Source of the DNA: Panax quinquefolius
Lineage: Eukaryota > Streptophyta > Magnoliopsida > Apiales > Araliaceae
Assembly: GCA_020205615.1 (NCBI GenBank)
Contig: JAINUW010000482.1
Location: 541,501-605,500, forward strand
Reading direction: 5' to 3'
DNA length: 64,000 bases
Shown: positions 22,464 to 33,943 of the stretch, piece by piece
How positions within the stretch are numbered: the stretch's first letter is position 1
Layout of the letters: every line of letters begins with the position of its first letter
Notes under the pieces: generated by a model
What the model was told of the DNA's origin: nothing
What the model saw: the letters and a program-made list of their open reading frames with translations, nothing else
Database searches by the model: none
Made by a program: the position numbers and the translations under genes

Positions 22464-24222
22464 TGTAACGACCCGGAAATTCGGATTTTCCAGAATTTAA
22501 GTTTAAAGAATTAGTTATTAATAAAATGAATTTTTATTAATAATATTATGTGTCATGTGTTTATTAATCGTTCTAGAACCTAGGATGATTATAAGTCGGG
22601 AGGATTCTGGGAGGAGTCGGGAGGATTTTTATTAAAAGACGAGCAACATGAACGTTGAATACGTAAACGATCCTCGTGAATCGTATTCGCATCGGACGAA
22701 CGTTCTAAGTATACCCTGGATGTATAACCTAGACGTTGGCAAAGGTAGTAAGTAAGACATGAATTATCAAGAAAGCAGTAATGAACGATAATAAGAGTAA
22801 TGAAAGCCGAAGGTGAGTCGTATAAGAATGAATCCTGAGGGGTGGCATTTAGTTGCCAGGAAGCCATAAGGAATGAGAAATTAACTTAACGATCATATAG
22901 TTTAATAGTTCGTATAAGTTAAGATAAGTTAAGTTGTAGTACAATCGTAACCTTTGATGGTTGACATATGGGAGCTGGGCTAAATAATTCCTTCGGAGAG
23001 CGAAGGTATATACAAAATTGGCAACCGATCTAACTCACTGTTATGGGCAGTGTAGACGAGACAGGAACTTGTTTGTTGGTTGTTTGTGGGAAACCACTCA
23101 GAGTACCATATGGACTACTAGCAGAGAAGCGATGTGTGCCGAGTCCTAGAGAAGTAATAAGAAGAAGATAAGATGTAAAACATCAAAGATGATGAATGTA
23201 AAAGTAAGACATCTCCGTATGTCATGAAGCCGTAGAACGGTAATGAAAGTGGTCGCGTAAACTTAGGTTACAAGAACGCGAACCCTAAGAAGTAAAGTTA
23301 AGCAATCTAATGCATAAGTCAAATATACATGACTATTTAGTGTATGTGTTATTTTTCTTATGTGCTACATATGAATTGAAATGAGCGGTTAAAGGTAGTA
23401 AGTCGTAATGGTAGGCGTAAAGGCAAGTTTCCTAACTTCATTCATATTTCAAATGAATGCTAGTTTCTTAAGCTTCTCAGAGAACGTATGAGGCCTTGAG
23501 CCACAATGTGAACACTTCGGTGTTTCTATGAAATGAACTATTCTATAATTTAACTGTTCAATAAGAGAATGCTCTGTTCATACATGATCCGTTATTGTTA
23601 AGTCTGTGCTAATGATTCTAGCTAGACAGAATGTGTGTGAAAAAGGTAGAGGAATGAAAGTATTTTAAATTAAAGTGAATATTGTTTTAAAATGATAGGA
23701 ATCGAGATTATTCCTATTATTTAAGCTGCTTCATAACCTTTATTCGATTATTGAAGTCTTAAAATAATGTTTAAATTCTTAAAGATGTTTGTTTAACTGT
23801 GATGACTTGCTAGGCAATTGAATGCTCACACTTGCTTTAAATGAAAAATATTTTCAGCGAACGATGTTAGAAGAACTTAAGGATCTCGTAAAGATCAAGC
23901 TGACGGTATCCAGATGAAGTTCCATTCAGAATGTGGATGAGCGAGAAGATCAAGTGAAGACTTGTAATATAAAATAAGTTAAATGAACTTTAGATTAGTT
24001 TAATGAACTGTTCTGTATCCTTAGTGGTGGATGAAAGTCACTCGTATAAGATGTAAAGGATAATGTAATTATCATTATTTGTAATGAAAAAGGTTATATG
24101 GTATTTAGAACCTGGGATTTGAGAGTTTGTTGTTATATTTTGGTATATAATGATGTATGTTTGGAAGAAGATGGGATCGTGACGTACGGAATCCGGGTGT
24201 GAAGATAATAGGATTTTATGCG

Positions 24223-24225
<3 letters not shown>
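22464..24225 (+). mobile_element. LARD-1 3' LTR, internally deleted
   Basis: Begins TGTAACGACCCGGAAATTCGG like the 5' LTR. Near 22605-22625 it jumps from the equivalent of about 16823 to about 19118, losing some 2.3 kb, with short filler AGGAGTCGGGAGGATTTTT at the joint. The rest follows the 5' LTR closely. The right end is eroded (GCGTTA instead of GCATTACA) and passes into a TA microsatellite. Confidence 0.85.
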
Positions 24226-24265
<40 letters not shown>

Positions 24266-25417
24266 CGCGTCATATTAATGAACATGCGAATCATGTTTGC
24301 ATAATATATAATATATATATTGTATAAGCATGCACATATAGAATACTATATTCTACCCGGATTGATTATAAACTTTTATTCTAGTTTGGTTCACTAGAGC
24401 CACCAAGTGAACCAAAAGGTCAAACTCTAGGGGTGCAAGAATTAATATTTAAATATAACTATTACATTTAAACCCGAGCTCCATTACAAACGGGCCTTCA
24501 AGCGCTCCTTGCTCCTTGATCTCCAATTCTTCAAAATTAATTCTAACTATTTCCATTACAAAACTATTTAAAATAAATAGAAACCTTGATCAGCAGTCAA
24601 GGGGGAGTACATTGGAGGGAGATAGAATTTACATTAAGAAAAATTAGAGAAGACGAGGTACGCAAACCCCATTTAATAAAACCCATACATTCATGCATCC
24701 AACTAAAATAAAATCCAATCACATTGGTCAATAGTCCATAATCAATCTCATTTATTATCATACACATCACCATATGCATCAATAAATGACATTCATCTCA
24801 TGAATAATAAACATTCAATATATATATTGATATCATTTAATGGGCAAATTTAGTTAGTATAAAATCTAATTTTGAATCAAAATAAACTCTTTTATTTTAA
24901 TCCAAATTTAAATCAAAATAAACTCTTTTATTTTAATTTATCTAATTTTGAATAAAATAAACTATTTTATTTTAATCAAAATCTTTAATCAAAATAAACT
25001 CATTTATTTTAATTAATTATGGAATCCAATTCCAAGTAAAAAAAAACTCTTTCTAAAGAAAACACGGATTCTCTTTCATATTCACAAATAAACTCTTTTA
25101 TTTTGAATAATATGAAATCTTATTCCATATCTAAATAAACTCCTTTATTTAAGGAAATACGGATTTTCTTTCCTATTCACAAATAAATTACTTTATTTTG
25201 AATAATATGAAATCTTATTTCATATCTAAATAAACTCCTTTATTTAAGAAACATGGAATTCAATTTCAACTCCAATTAGTTATCATGGAATCCAATTCCA
25301 ACTCTAATTAGTTAGCATGAAATTTAATTTTAAAAGTAAAATAAAATTTTTATTTTAAAATAAATCTTTTATTTTAAAATTAAAATAAAATTTTATTTTA
25401 ATTATAAAATAATAAGA

Positions 25418-25456
<39 letters not shown>

Positions 25457-25566
25457 CTATTATATATATATTTAATAACCGTGTACCAAATCCTCCACCA
25501 ATGATCCACGTGAATCATGTACCAAACATGTAACCTGTTATATATTATAATAAGTAATCATATTAC

Positions 25567-25610
<44 letters not shown>

Positions 25611-25868
25611 CAAAAGTTAACAGACTATTCTAGATGGAAAAGAAGAAAGTGGGCATCCACGTGAATCATTTTCCAAAACATAAGACACGTGAATCATTTT
25701 CCAATAGCCACGGATCAGTGAAATAAAAAATAATAATCAGGATTATCGTTTTTTTTTTTGGTTTTTTTTAATTAAATTTTATACAACAAAATTATGCCCA
25801 ATTAAATTATTCTAAATATATATCAATATATAAATCAAATTAGACAATTAATAATTCGCATAAAGGTT
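24226..25868 (-). other. copia copy B leader, LTR-proximal part
   Basis: Continuation of the copy B leader after LARD-1: a (TA)n run (24226-24260), single-copy-looking sequence to about 24860, then repeated A/T dyads (24870-25400), two more (TA)n runs (25421-25455 and 25570-25609) and a poly-T stretch near 25750. It corresponds to 51577-52680 in copy C. No gene. Confidence 0.75.
24870..25400. repeat. reiterated AAATAAACTC-TTTATTT dyads
   Basis: About ten copies of an imperfect palindrome of the form AAATAAACTC(N)TTTATTT, spaced about 35-50 bases and separated by variable AT-rich sequence. The same array is in copy C at about 51640-52200. Confidence 0.75.
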
Positions 25869-25883
25869 TGGCTCTGATGCCAC
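25869..25883 (-). promoter_or_regulatory. copia copy B primer binding site
   Basis: Minus strand GTGGCATCAGAGCCA right after the LTR end. It is the initiator-Met tRNA-type site with one change. Confidence 0.85.
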
Positions 25884-27708
25884 TGTTAGGTTTGTAATAT
25901 TCATGAACGCAATCAAATTGCACAAATAAGTCGAAACATGTAAAAATCAGAGTTTAAAATTTTACAAACCATATACCCGGATCACCCTTTATGCACAATT
26001 ATTAATTAAACGAAAAGATAATGAACAAGAATCATACCCTTGAAGATTCTAGCTTCCTCAGGTACGAGTTCACCTCCAAATCCTTTTGCGTCCAACCGGT
26101 TCCTTCCTTTGATCAACGTTAGCCACCCAAGTGTTTGGCTTCTAGAGGTGATCTACCAAGGAAGAAAAAGAATTCAAGAAGATGGGTGTTTGGCTAAACC
26201 CAAATTTTCTATCTCTATAGAAAAAGGCGTACTCTCCCAACTATTGGAATTACGTATTCACGTGTTGTGAAAGTGTTAACCCTCTCACCCATAATAAGAC
26301 TCCTCTTATTTATAGATGTGGGAAACCCTCCTTAACAATTAAGGAATTGGATTTTATTTTAATTAATTAAATTCCTTTAATTAATTAGGCTCCTAATCTT
26401 ATTAAGAATAATTAATTAGCCTCCTAATCTTATTAGGAATAAATGAGAGTACTTTTATTAATTAATTCCCAAACTCCTTTAGGAATTAAATAATAATAAT
26501 AATAGTAATAATAATAATAAGACTCCTCTTATTAATTTATATTTAATATTTCCAAAATATTAAATAATAAATATTAAGCTATTTAATTTATTCTATCACC
26601 ATAGATTAAATTAAATATACTTAACTTATTATTACGATTATGCCATTAACTTCTTAAATAATTATTCTTCCTTTTATGGTGTGACCCTTTAGGTTCTCCA
26701 TATTAAGCAGGTTGTGAATAAATCAATTAGAACAATTCTAATCTTATTTAAATAAATAATATTTATTCTACAATAGGATAAGCCTCCCTAGCGATTAACG
26801 ACTTTTTCGGATAATATAGATTTCAACATTAATCATAAAAGAACCTTTGAGTAAATAGTTCTTGAAATGACAATTCAATCCTTCCACCATATAATGTCCC
26901 AATTAAATATAAGACATGGAATTCTTGTCAAGTCTTATTTTATTTAATTATATGTATTTCGACTCTTAAATGCATAACTCCAAATAATGCAAATTAGAAA
27001 CTACTTTCTAATTTCATTCTCGCTTTCGCCGAGGACTCTTGGGTTGTCATTTATCGAATCACATAGGACATTTCTCTTCTTTTACTAGAAGCGGTAGATT
27101 CTTTATTGATCATACATTATCTCCATATACAACTTATTATACCCAAGCATACCTTTGATATACCCTAAGGGTCTTAATGAATAAGTCAAAGTATAATTCA
27201 TCATACACAAGATACTATGATGATCTCAAGTCCAAGGATCACTTGTACTACTATCAAGATGTGAAATTTCTATCGATGAGCAAGTAAAACTCCATTAGGT
27301 ATTCCTTAGCGAGCCAATTAAATTGAACTTATTCTCTAATAAGCACATACATACTTGCTTTAGTGTCTCCACACAAATGATCATGAGATCAATCATCTTC
27401 ATCAAATGAGCAAGCAACGTATGTACCAATCTATCCGGATTCACTAATCCCCAATTTAGTAATCCAACGATTGGGAACTATTTTAGTTTTAAGCTTTCTA
27501 AGAATTTAGATCTCATTAGAATGATCATCATCATTATTCTAAAAGCATTGCTTAAAACTATGGGTTTATCACATATTATAAAACAGCATCATGTAGATAA
27601 TTAAAAGCCTTTAATAAATTAATACTTTTTATTAATAAATGAATAAGATTGTTACAAAGTATATGCTTTATCATCAAACATGATTGGCTTGTGTGCATAC
27701 TACTTTCA
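25884..27708 (-). mobile_element. copia copy B 5' LTR
   Basis: TGTTAGG...CTTTCA, about 1.83 kb, next to the primer site, so this is the 5' LTR of the minus-strand element. It is followed by the target duplication AGATA (27709-27713). TATA word on the minus strand at 26306-26315. The plus-strand frame 26040-26270 is the same antisense frame as in the other LTR. Confidence 0.92.
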
Positions 27709-28590
27709 AGATATGTGCGGGGTCGCATCAAACCGATCAATGTGCCATTACTTCAAAATCTGTGCAGTTTATGAGCAACTACCAGAAAAATCATAATCAA
27801 TTTCAGAATGCTTATAACCCCAACAACCGCAACCATCTTAATTTCAGCTGGACAATTAATCAACACCAATAACCTCACAGTTTTAGTCTCAACATCAGTA
27901 TCAGTCACAACCATCTCACCGACAATATGCACCAAAACCACCCTGCCATCCAGGATTCCAACAACAACCACAAAATCATCCACCACCTGCACCTCAGCCT
28001 GAGAAAAAGTCAAAAATGGAGGAGATGATGCTTAAGTACATGGCGAATACAGAGGTTATGATCAAGAGTCAAGTTGTGGCTATAAAGAATTTGGAGACTC
28101 AAATGGGTCAAATGGCCAATATGCTGAACAATAGACCACAAGGGACCTTGCCAAGTACTACAAAAATCAATCCAAGAAGGGAGGGTAAAGAACAATGTCA
28201 GACCATTACTCTAAGATCAGGGAAGCAGACTGTAGGTTTACAGGCTGGCGCACCCGCACCACTTATACAAAGGGATACCGCGTGGCCGCGCCAGGAGGAA
28301 AATGGTTTTGATGAAAGTTTGATAAAAGAAGGTTCTGAACAGAGGGAAGTGGACAAGAATAATGAAGAGTTATCTAAGAAACCAGTTACTAGACCACCAC
28401 CTGTACACACCCCCCTATTCCATATCCACAAAGATTGCAGAAACAGAAAGATGTTAAGCAATTTGCTAAGTTTTTGGAGGTGTTCAAGAAGCTACAAATA
28501 AATATACCCTTCGCTGAGGCATTGGAACAGATGCTAAGCTATGCAAAGTTCATGAAGGGGATCTTTTCAAGGAAGAAATGATTAGAGGAT
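27709..28590 (+). pseudogene. gag: Athila gag, C-terminal part
   Basis: It resumes the gag frame after copy B. The second half of the zinc knuckle (AGSHQTDQC) and an Asn/Gln-rich region with SVQFMSNYQKNHNQFQNAYN come first. A frameshift lies near 27850. In a new frame, MMLKYMANTEVMIKSQV and LETQMGQMANMLNNRPQG (28025-28140) match the usual coiled gag C-terminus of Athila elements. Another frame change near 28420 leads to DVKQFAKFLEVFKKLQINIP (about 28455-28510) and YAKFMKGIFSRKK, which precedes protease. A TGA lies near 28579. It is cut at 28590 by a solo LTR. Confidence 0.85.
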
Positions 28591-30325
28591 TGTCGGGTAA
28601 AATCTAATTATGCACAACACGCAAGTATACGTGGTCAACAGGTAATAAAGTTAAAGTAGAGTATCGTTCCCACGAGGAATTGTTTAATAAAAATCACTAA
28701 GTACTAACCCGTAACCAACTCAATCTTATTTAAACGAATGAATTTCAAATTATATAATTAAACTACTATTAAATTCCACTAGTTAAATTAAGATTACAGA
28801 GATTTAAAATCATAACTTCACTTATTGTTTCATTTAAGTTAACACGCTTCTCATCAATTATTCTTTACTCTGAATTGTTAATCAAGAACACTAAAGCAGA
28901 TAAAACCACCTCTCGATGCATAATACCCATACTCACTTAAATCCACAGATGATAGAATTAAGAAAGACACCCTAATTAACTAATCCACTATATCTCTATG
29001 TGAATTACAATTAAAAAGGATTTAAAGCACAAGTTCTCTATAAGATTACATATGGCGTAAAGGCATATCTCTATCCTAAACACGAATCATGAATTCCATC
29101 TATGCAGAAATCACAAACACATGCTATTAGGATCAGATCTAAATCTAAACTTCATCTCTCGAGTTCATATAGATTATCACGATAATTGATGGCCAATCAA
29201 TTAAACAATTAAGTCCAAATCATAATAGACAATCCTCACAATAGAACATAATAATTGATAGTGAATCATATTAAAATAAACTACACAATAAGATTCATTG
29301 TAATCTCAAATAAAGAATTAGTTCATTGAATTAAAACTAAGAATCCACACTTGAATACACATTAAAAGTTAAGAATAAGATTAAGGAAAAGAAGTGAATC
29401 TGTTGTCGGCAAATTCGTCATCCGTCTCGCTCTTGATCTGGATCTCCAATGGCTTCCAAGTGCTTCAATCTCCAAATCTCATAAGAACTAGTGTTTTCTC
29501 CTATTCTACTCTAATCTAATCTAATGGAATCCTTTTTCCCCCTCCTAATACTTGTGATTCTCCTCCTTTTATATGTCTTTAAGTCCTCTTAGAAGTCCTT
29601 GAGTCAATCGGACCGAACCAATCCTTCTCGAACTCAAATTCAGAAAAAAATGACCGCCGGGGGGTATAAGGCTTAAAGGTCCCGCCCCGGTGGGCTAGGG
29701 TTCTGTTTTGTAGCTTGTACCCCCACCCTGGTGGGGGTTTTGTATAGTAAAAGCCCACCCCGGTGGGCATCATTTTTCTGTTGCAGTGTCTTCTGGTAAA
29801 AAGGCCATAATGTTTGATCCGGGAGGAGTTACGGGTCATGTCACCTATCAAATCGAATCTATCGACGAGATCTACAACTTTCATTCTTTGAGAATTGAGA
29901 AATTCTGGCCGAAACAAGATCAAAATTGAGCTTAAAGTAGATGATATGTAAATTGTAAGCATGAGAACTCTTAGCTTTGATCTTCGTTGATAAAAAGGCC
30001 ATAACTCTCGCATCCGAACTCTGATTGGGATGATTCAAGATGTTCCGAAAAGCTAAGAAGAAGCTGTACAGTATAATCCAAGTTCCAAGCCAAGAACATG
30101 CATCCAACTTGGTGTTAAAATCCCTGTAATCTTCCCTTCTTGCATTTACTTGCATATTTTAGTCCGAAAGATGTCTGAATTGCTTTTCCTTGCTTCTTCA
30201 TGCCAATGTTATGTCATAGCCTACAAAATAACATAAAATGTATGAAAAGTAACTAAGAAACATAGGTTTAAGTAACTAATTCAAGTAATAGATACCGGAT
30301 AAGTAGGAATAAAACCTACTTATCA
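28591..30325 (-). mobile_element. Athila-like solo LTR
   Basis: TGTCGGGTAAAATC...CCTACTTATCA, about 1.74 kb, with no internal domain. It is flanked by AGGAT (28586-28590) and AGGAC (30326-30330), a five-base target duplication with one change. The first ~100 bases contain GCAAGTATACGTGG and TATCGTTCCCACGAGGAA, words common near Athila-type LTR ends. Read on the minus strand it starts TGATAAGTAGGTTTTATTCC, almost the same start as the Athila LTRs here, although the rest differs. It interrupts the pol front between residues ...LED and FKTVAL. Minus-strand frames 29579-30013 and 29859-30155 inside it have no known match and are probably chance. Confidence 0.85.
29681..29768. repeat. three GC-rich dyads in the solo LTR
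   Basis: CCCGCCCCGGTGGGC (29681-29695), CCCCCACCCTGGTGGGGG (29720-29737) and GCCCACCCCGGTGGGC (29753-29768). The last two are perfect 8-bp and 7-bp stems with two-base loops. Spacing is 39 and 33 bases. Confidence 0.85.
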
Positions 30326-30330
30326 AGGAC

Positions 30331-32805
30331 TTCAAAACTGTAGCCTTGACTAAAGAGTGTAATGCAGTGCTTCAGCACAAGTTACCTTCGAAGCTAAAGG
30401 ACCCAGGCAACTTCACTATACCTTGTTCAATTGGAAAGATGTGTTTTAATAAATGCTTGTGTGATTTAGGGGCGAGAATCAACTTAATGCCTCTGTCAGT
30501 TTTTAATCAGTTGGGATTGCCGGCTCCAAGGTCGACGAATATAACTCTACAGCTTGCTGACAGGTCCATTACTTATCCACGGGGTATTGTAGAAGATGTG
30601 TTGGTAAAAAAGGATAAATTTATTTTCCCAGCTGACTTCATCATCTTGGATTACGAAGAAGACAGAAGTATACCTATCATCCTTGGGAGACCTTTCTTAG
30701 CTACGGGCCGAACTTTGATAGATGTTCAGAGAGGTGAGTTAATAATGAGGGTTCATGACCAAGAAGTCACCATCAACGTGTTCAAGGCTATGAAGTTTCC
30801 TACAAACGAGGAAGAATGTTTTAGGATTGATATGGTAGACAAGATGTTGAATGAAGAAGTTAGAAATTTGGTGGAAAATGAACCTTTGAAGAGTGTTATT
30901 TTGGGAAATTCTGAAATGGAAGATGATAAGATTGCAGAATTTGTTCAGATTCTTGACACAGCACCACAATTTAGAAGATTCAAGCCTCCTGTCGAACCAC
31001 TAAAGCTTTCTGGGGAGACATCAGCACGACTCAAGCCATCTCTTGAGATGCCTCCAGATCTTGAACTGAAACCTCTTCCTGACCACTTAAGGTATGCATT
31101 TTTAAATGATTGTTCAAAGTTAACTATTATTATTTCTTCTACACTAACATCTTGCCAGGAAGAAAAGCTGCTAAGAGTTATAAGAGAGTTCAAATCAGCC
31201 ATAGGATGGACCATAACAGATATCAAAGGGATCAACCCATCATTCTGTATGCACAAGATCCTGCTGGAAGATGATAGTAAACCTTCAAAGGAGCAACAAC
31301 GGAGACTAAATCCTATTATAAAGGAAGTGGTAAAGAAGGAAGTTCTGAAGTGGATAAACGCAGGAATAATATATCTGATATCAGACAACTCTTGGGTGAG
31401 CCCGATACAATGCATGCCAAAGAAAGGGGGAATGATTGTAGTCTCCAATGAGAACAATGAACTAATACCGACCAGGACAGTGATGGGGTGGAGAGTCTGT
31501 ATGGACTATCGCAAACTTAATAAAGCTACAAGGAAAGACCACTTTCCACTTCTGTTTATTGATCAATTGGTGGACAGACTAGTGGGTCACGAGTACTATT
31601 GCCTTCTGGATGGGTACTCAGGTTATAATCAGATTTTGATAGCTTCAGAAGACTAGGAAAAGACAACTCTCACTTATCCATATGGAGCATTCGCGTTTAG
31701 AAGGATGTCTTTTGGGTTGTGCAATGCCCCGGCCACATTTCAGAGGTGTATGATGGCAATTTTTTCGGATATAGTGGAACACAATGTTGAAGTCTTCATG
31801 GATGACTTCTTAGTTTTTGGTGATTCATTTGACCTATCTTTAGAAAATTTAGTGATGATGTTGAAGAGATGTGTTGAAACAAATTTGGTTCTAAGTTGGG
31901 AGAAGTGCCATTTTATGGTTCAAGAGGGTATAATATTGGGACACAAGGTTTCGAAGAAGGGATTAGAGGTGGACCGAGCTAAGTTAGAGACTATTGAAAA
32001 TTTGCCTCCACCTACTTCTGTTAAAGGTGTTCGCAGTTTTTTAGGGCATGCAGGCTTCTATCGTAAGTTTATAAAAGACTTCTCCAAGATCACGAAGCCA
32101 CTTTGCAGTTTATTGGAGAAGGATGTGCAGTTTAAATTTGATGAAGAATGCATGTCTGCATTTGAACATTTAAAGAAAAAGTTAACTACATCATCAGTGA
32201 TCACAGCACCAGATTGGGATCTTCTGTTTGAATTGATGTGTGACGCAAGTGACTTTGTTGTGGGAGCTGTTTTGGGCCAGCGAAGGGACAAGATCTTTCA
32301 TGTGATATATTGTGCGAGTAAGACCCTCACCGATGCTCAGTTGAACTACACGACCATAGAGAATGAACTTTTAGCAATTTTGTATGCTTTTGACAAGTTT
32401 TGTGCGTATTTGATTGGGACTAGGGTGATAGTGTACACAGACCATGCAACAATCTGGTATTTGGAGGCAAAGAAAGATGTCAAACCTCGTCTAATTAGGT
32501 GGATACTTCTTTTGCAAGAATTTGATCTAAAAATCAAGGACAGGAAAGGGACTGAGAATCAAGTGGCAGACCACTTATCTAGATTGGAAAATCAGGGAAA
32601 GGATGCTAATGACAAGGTTATGATCAATGAGTCTTTCCCAGATGAGCAGTTATTTATAGTGAAAGGTGATGTGCCATGGTTCGCAGACTATGCAAACTAC
32701 TTAGTGAGAAAGATAATCCCTTCTGACTTGACTGGGCATCAAAAGAAGAAATTTTTGCATGATGTAAAATGGTTTATGTGGGATGAGCCATACTTATTCA
32801 AGTAA
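30331..32805 (+). pseudogene. pol: Athila pol: protease, RT, RNase H
   Basis: Single frame from the solo-LTR joint (FKTVALTKECNAVLQHKLP) to 32805. It has one in-frame TAG at 31654 and ends at a TAA at 32803. Protease: CLCDLGARINLMPLSVF at about 30458, then PIILGRPFLATGRTLIDVQ at about 30670. Reverse transcriptase: WRVCMDYRKLNKATRKDHFP (31486), LLDGYSGYNQI (31605), [17 protein letters not shown] (31705) and the catalytic FMDDFLVFG (31798). RNase [19 protein letters not shown] (32230), [16 protein letters not shown] and [20 protein letters not shown] (32430), then [12 protein letters not shown]. It is the best-preserved gene in the window. The enzyme would copy the element's RNA into DNA in cytoplasmic particles. 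The missing C-terminus continues after the stop with integrase. Confidence 0.93.
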
Positions 32806-33943
32806 TGTGCCGATCAAATGATAAGGAGGTGTATCCTATATAGCGGGACAGAGGGTATATTGCAGGATTTCCACGCGTCATTGTATGGAGGTCACTATGG
32901 AGGTGAAAAGACAGCGGCTAGAGTTTTGTAAGCAAGATTCTACTGGCCAACTATTTTCAAAGATGCTTATAGTTTTGTTCAGAAATATGACAGATGTCAG
33001 AGAGTTGGGAACATATCCAAGAGATAGAAATGCCCTTGAATACAATCCTCAAGGAAGAAATTTTTGATATTATGGGGCCCTTAATTTTATATGTGGGAAC
33101 CTGTATATTTTATTGGCAGTCGACTACATATCCAAGTGGGTGGAAGTGGCAGATCTTCCAACTAATGATGCTAAGGTGGTTCTAAGGTTTTTACAAAGGA
33201 GCATTTTCACGAGGTTTGGGACTCCGAGGGCCATTATTAGTGATGAGGGCAGTCATTTTTGTAATCGTCAGTTCACGGCTCTGTTGGCCAAGTATGGGGT
33301 GAGTTATCAAATTGGTACAGCTTACCACCCCCAAACTAATGGTCAAGAAGAGGTATCGAATCGTGAGGTGAAAAGAATTCTAGAAATGTTTATGAATCCC
33401 ACAAGGAAAGACTGGTCATTGAAGCTAGATGATGTTGTATGGGCTTATAAGACTGCTTATAAGACACCATTGGGAATGTCACCATTTAAGTTTGTATATA
33501 GAAAGTCTTGTCACTTTCCCATGGAGCTCGAACACAAGGCATATTAGGCAATAAGGAAGCTGAATTTTGATTTGAAGACTATAGGAGAAAAATGTCTACT
33601 CCAACTCAACGAGTTGGACGAATTCAGATTGCAAGCCTATGAGAACTCCGAATTGTACAAGGAAAAGGTGAAGAGATGGCACGATCGCAAGATTATGGAA
33701 AGGGTGTTTGAACCGGGGCAAAGAATATTATTGTTTAATTCTAGACTCAAACTCTTCCCATGGAAACTCAAGTCGAGGTGGTCAAGGCCATTTACTGTGA
33801 AGAAGGTATATCCACATGGTGCGATCGAGATTTTTGATAAGTTCCCAGATAATCCTTTTAAGGTCAATGGACATCGGCTTAAGCACTATTTTGGTGGTGA
33901 GGTTGACAGGCAGAAGGTCACCTCAATTCTTTCTACTACATGA
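32806..33943 (+). pseudogene. pol: Athila integrase
   Basis: Integrase part following the TAA at 32803. The zinc-binding region lies at 32870-33000 (SLYGGHYGGEKTAARVL and a broken FYWPTIFKDAYSFVQKYDRCQ), with a TAA near 32928. A small deletion and frame change lie near 33060-33110. From 33113 a clean frame reads [18 protein letters not shown] (first catalytic Asp), [16 protein letters not shown] (second Asp) and [16 protein letters not shown] (Glu). A TAG at 33545 follows HKAY. The C-terminal part (33572-33943) has ENSELYKEKVKRWHDRKI and FEPGQRILLFNSRLKLFPWK, the usual Athila C-terminal domain, ending at a TGA. Integrase would insert the DNA copy into host chromatin. Confidence 0.9.

Noticed and set aside
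29579..30155. Minus-strand frames in the solo LTR
   Set aside because: On the sense strand of an LTR and overlapping each other; no recognisable domain, and the GC dyads inflate frame length.
30945..31457. 170-codon minus-strand frame
   Set aside because: A shadow of the Athila protease/RT frame on the opposite strand.
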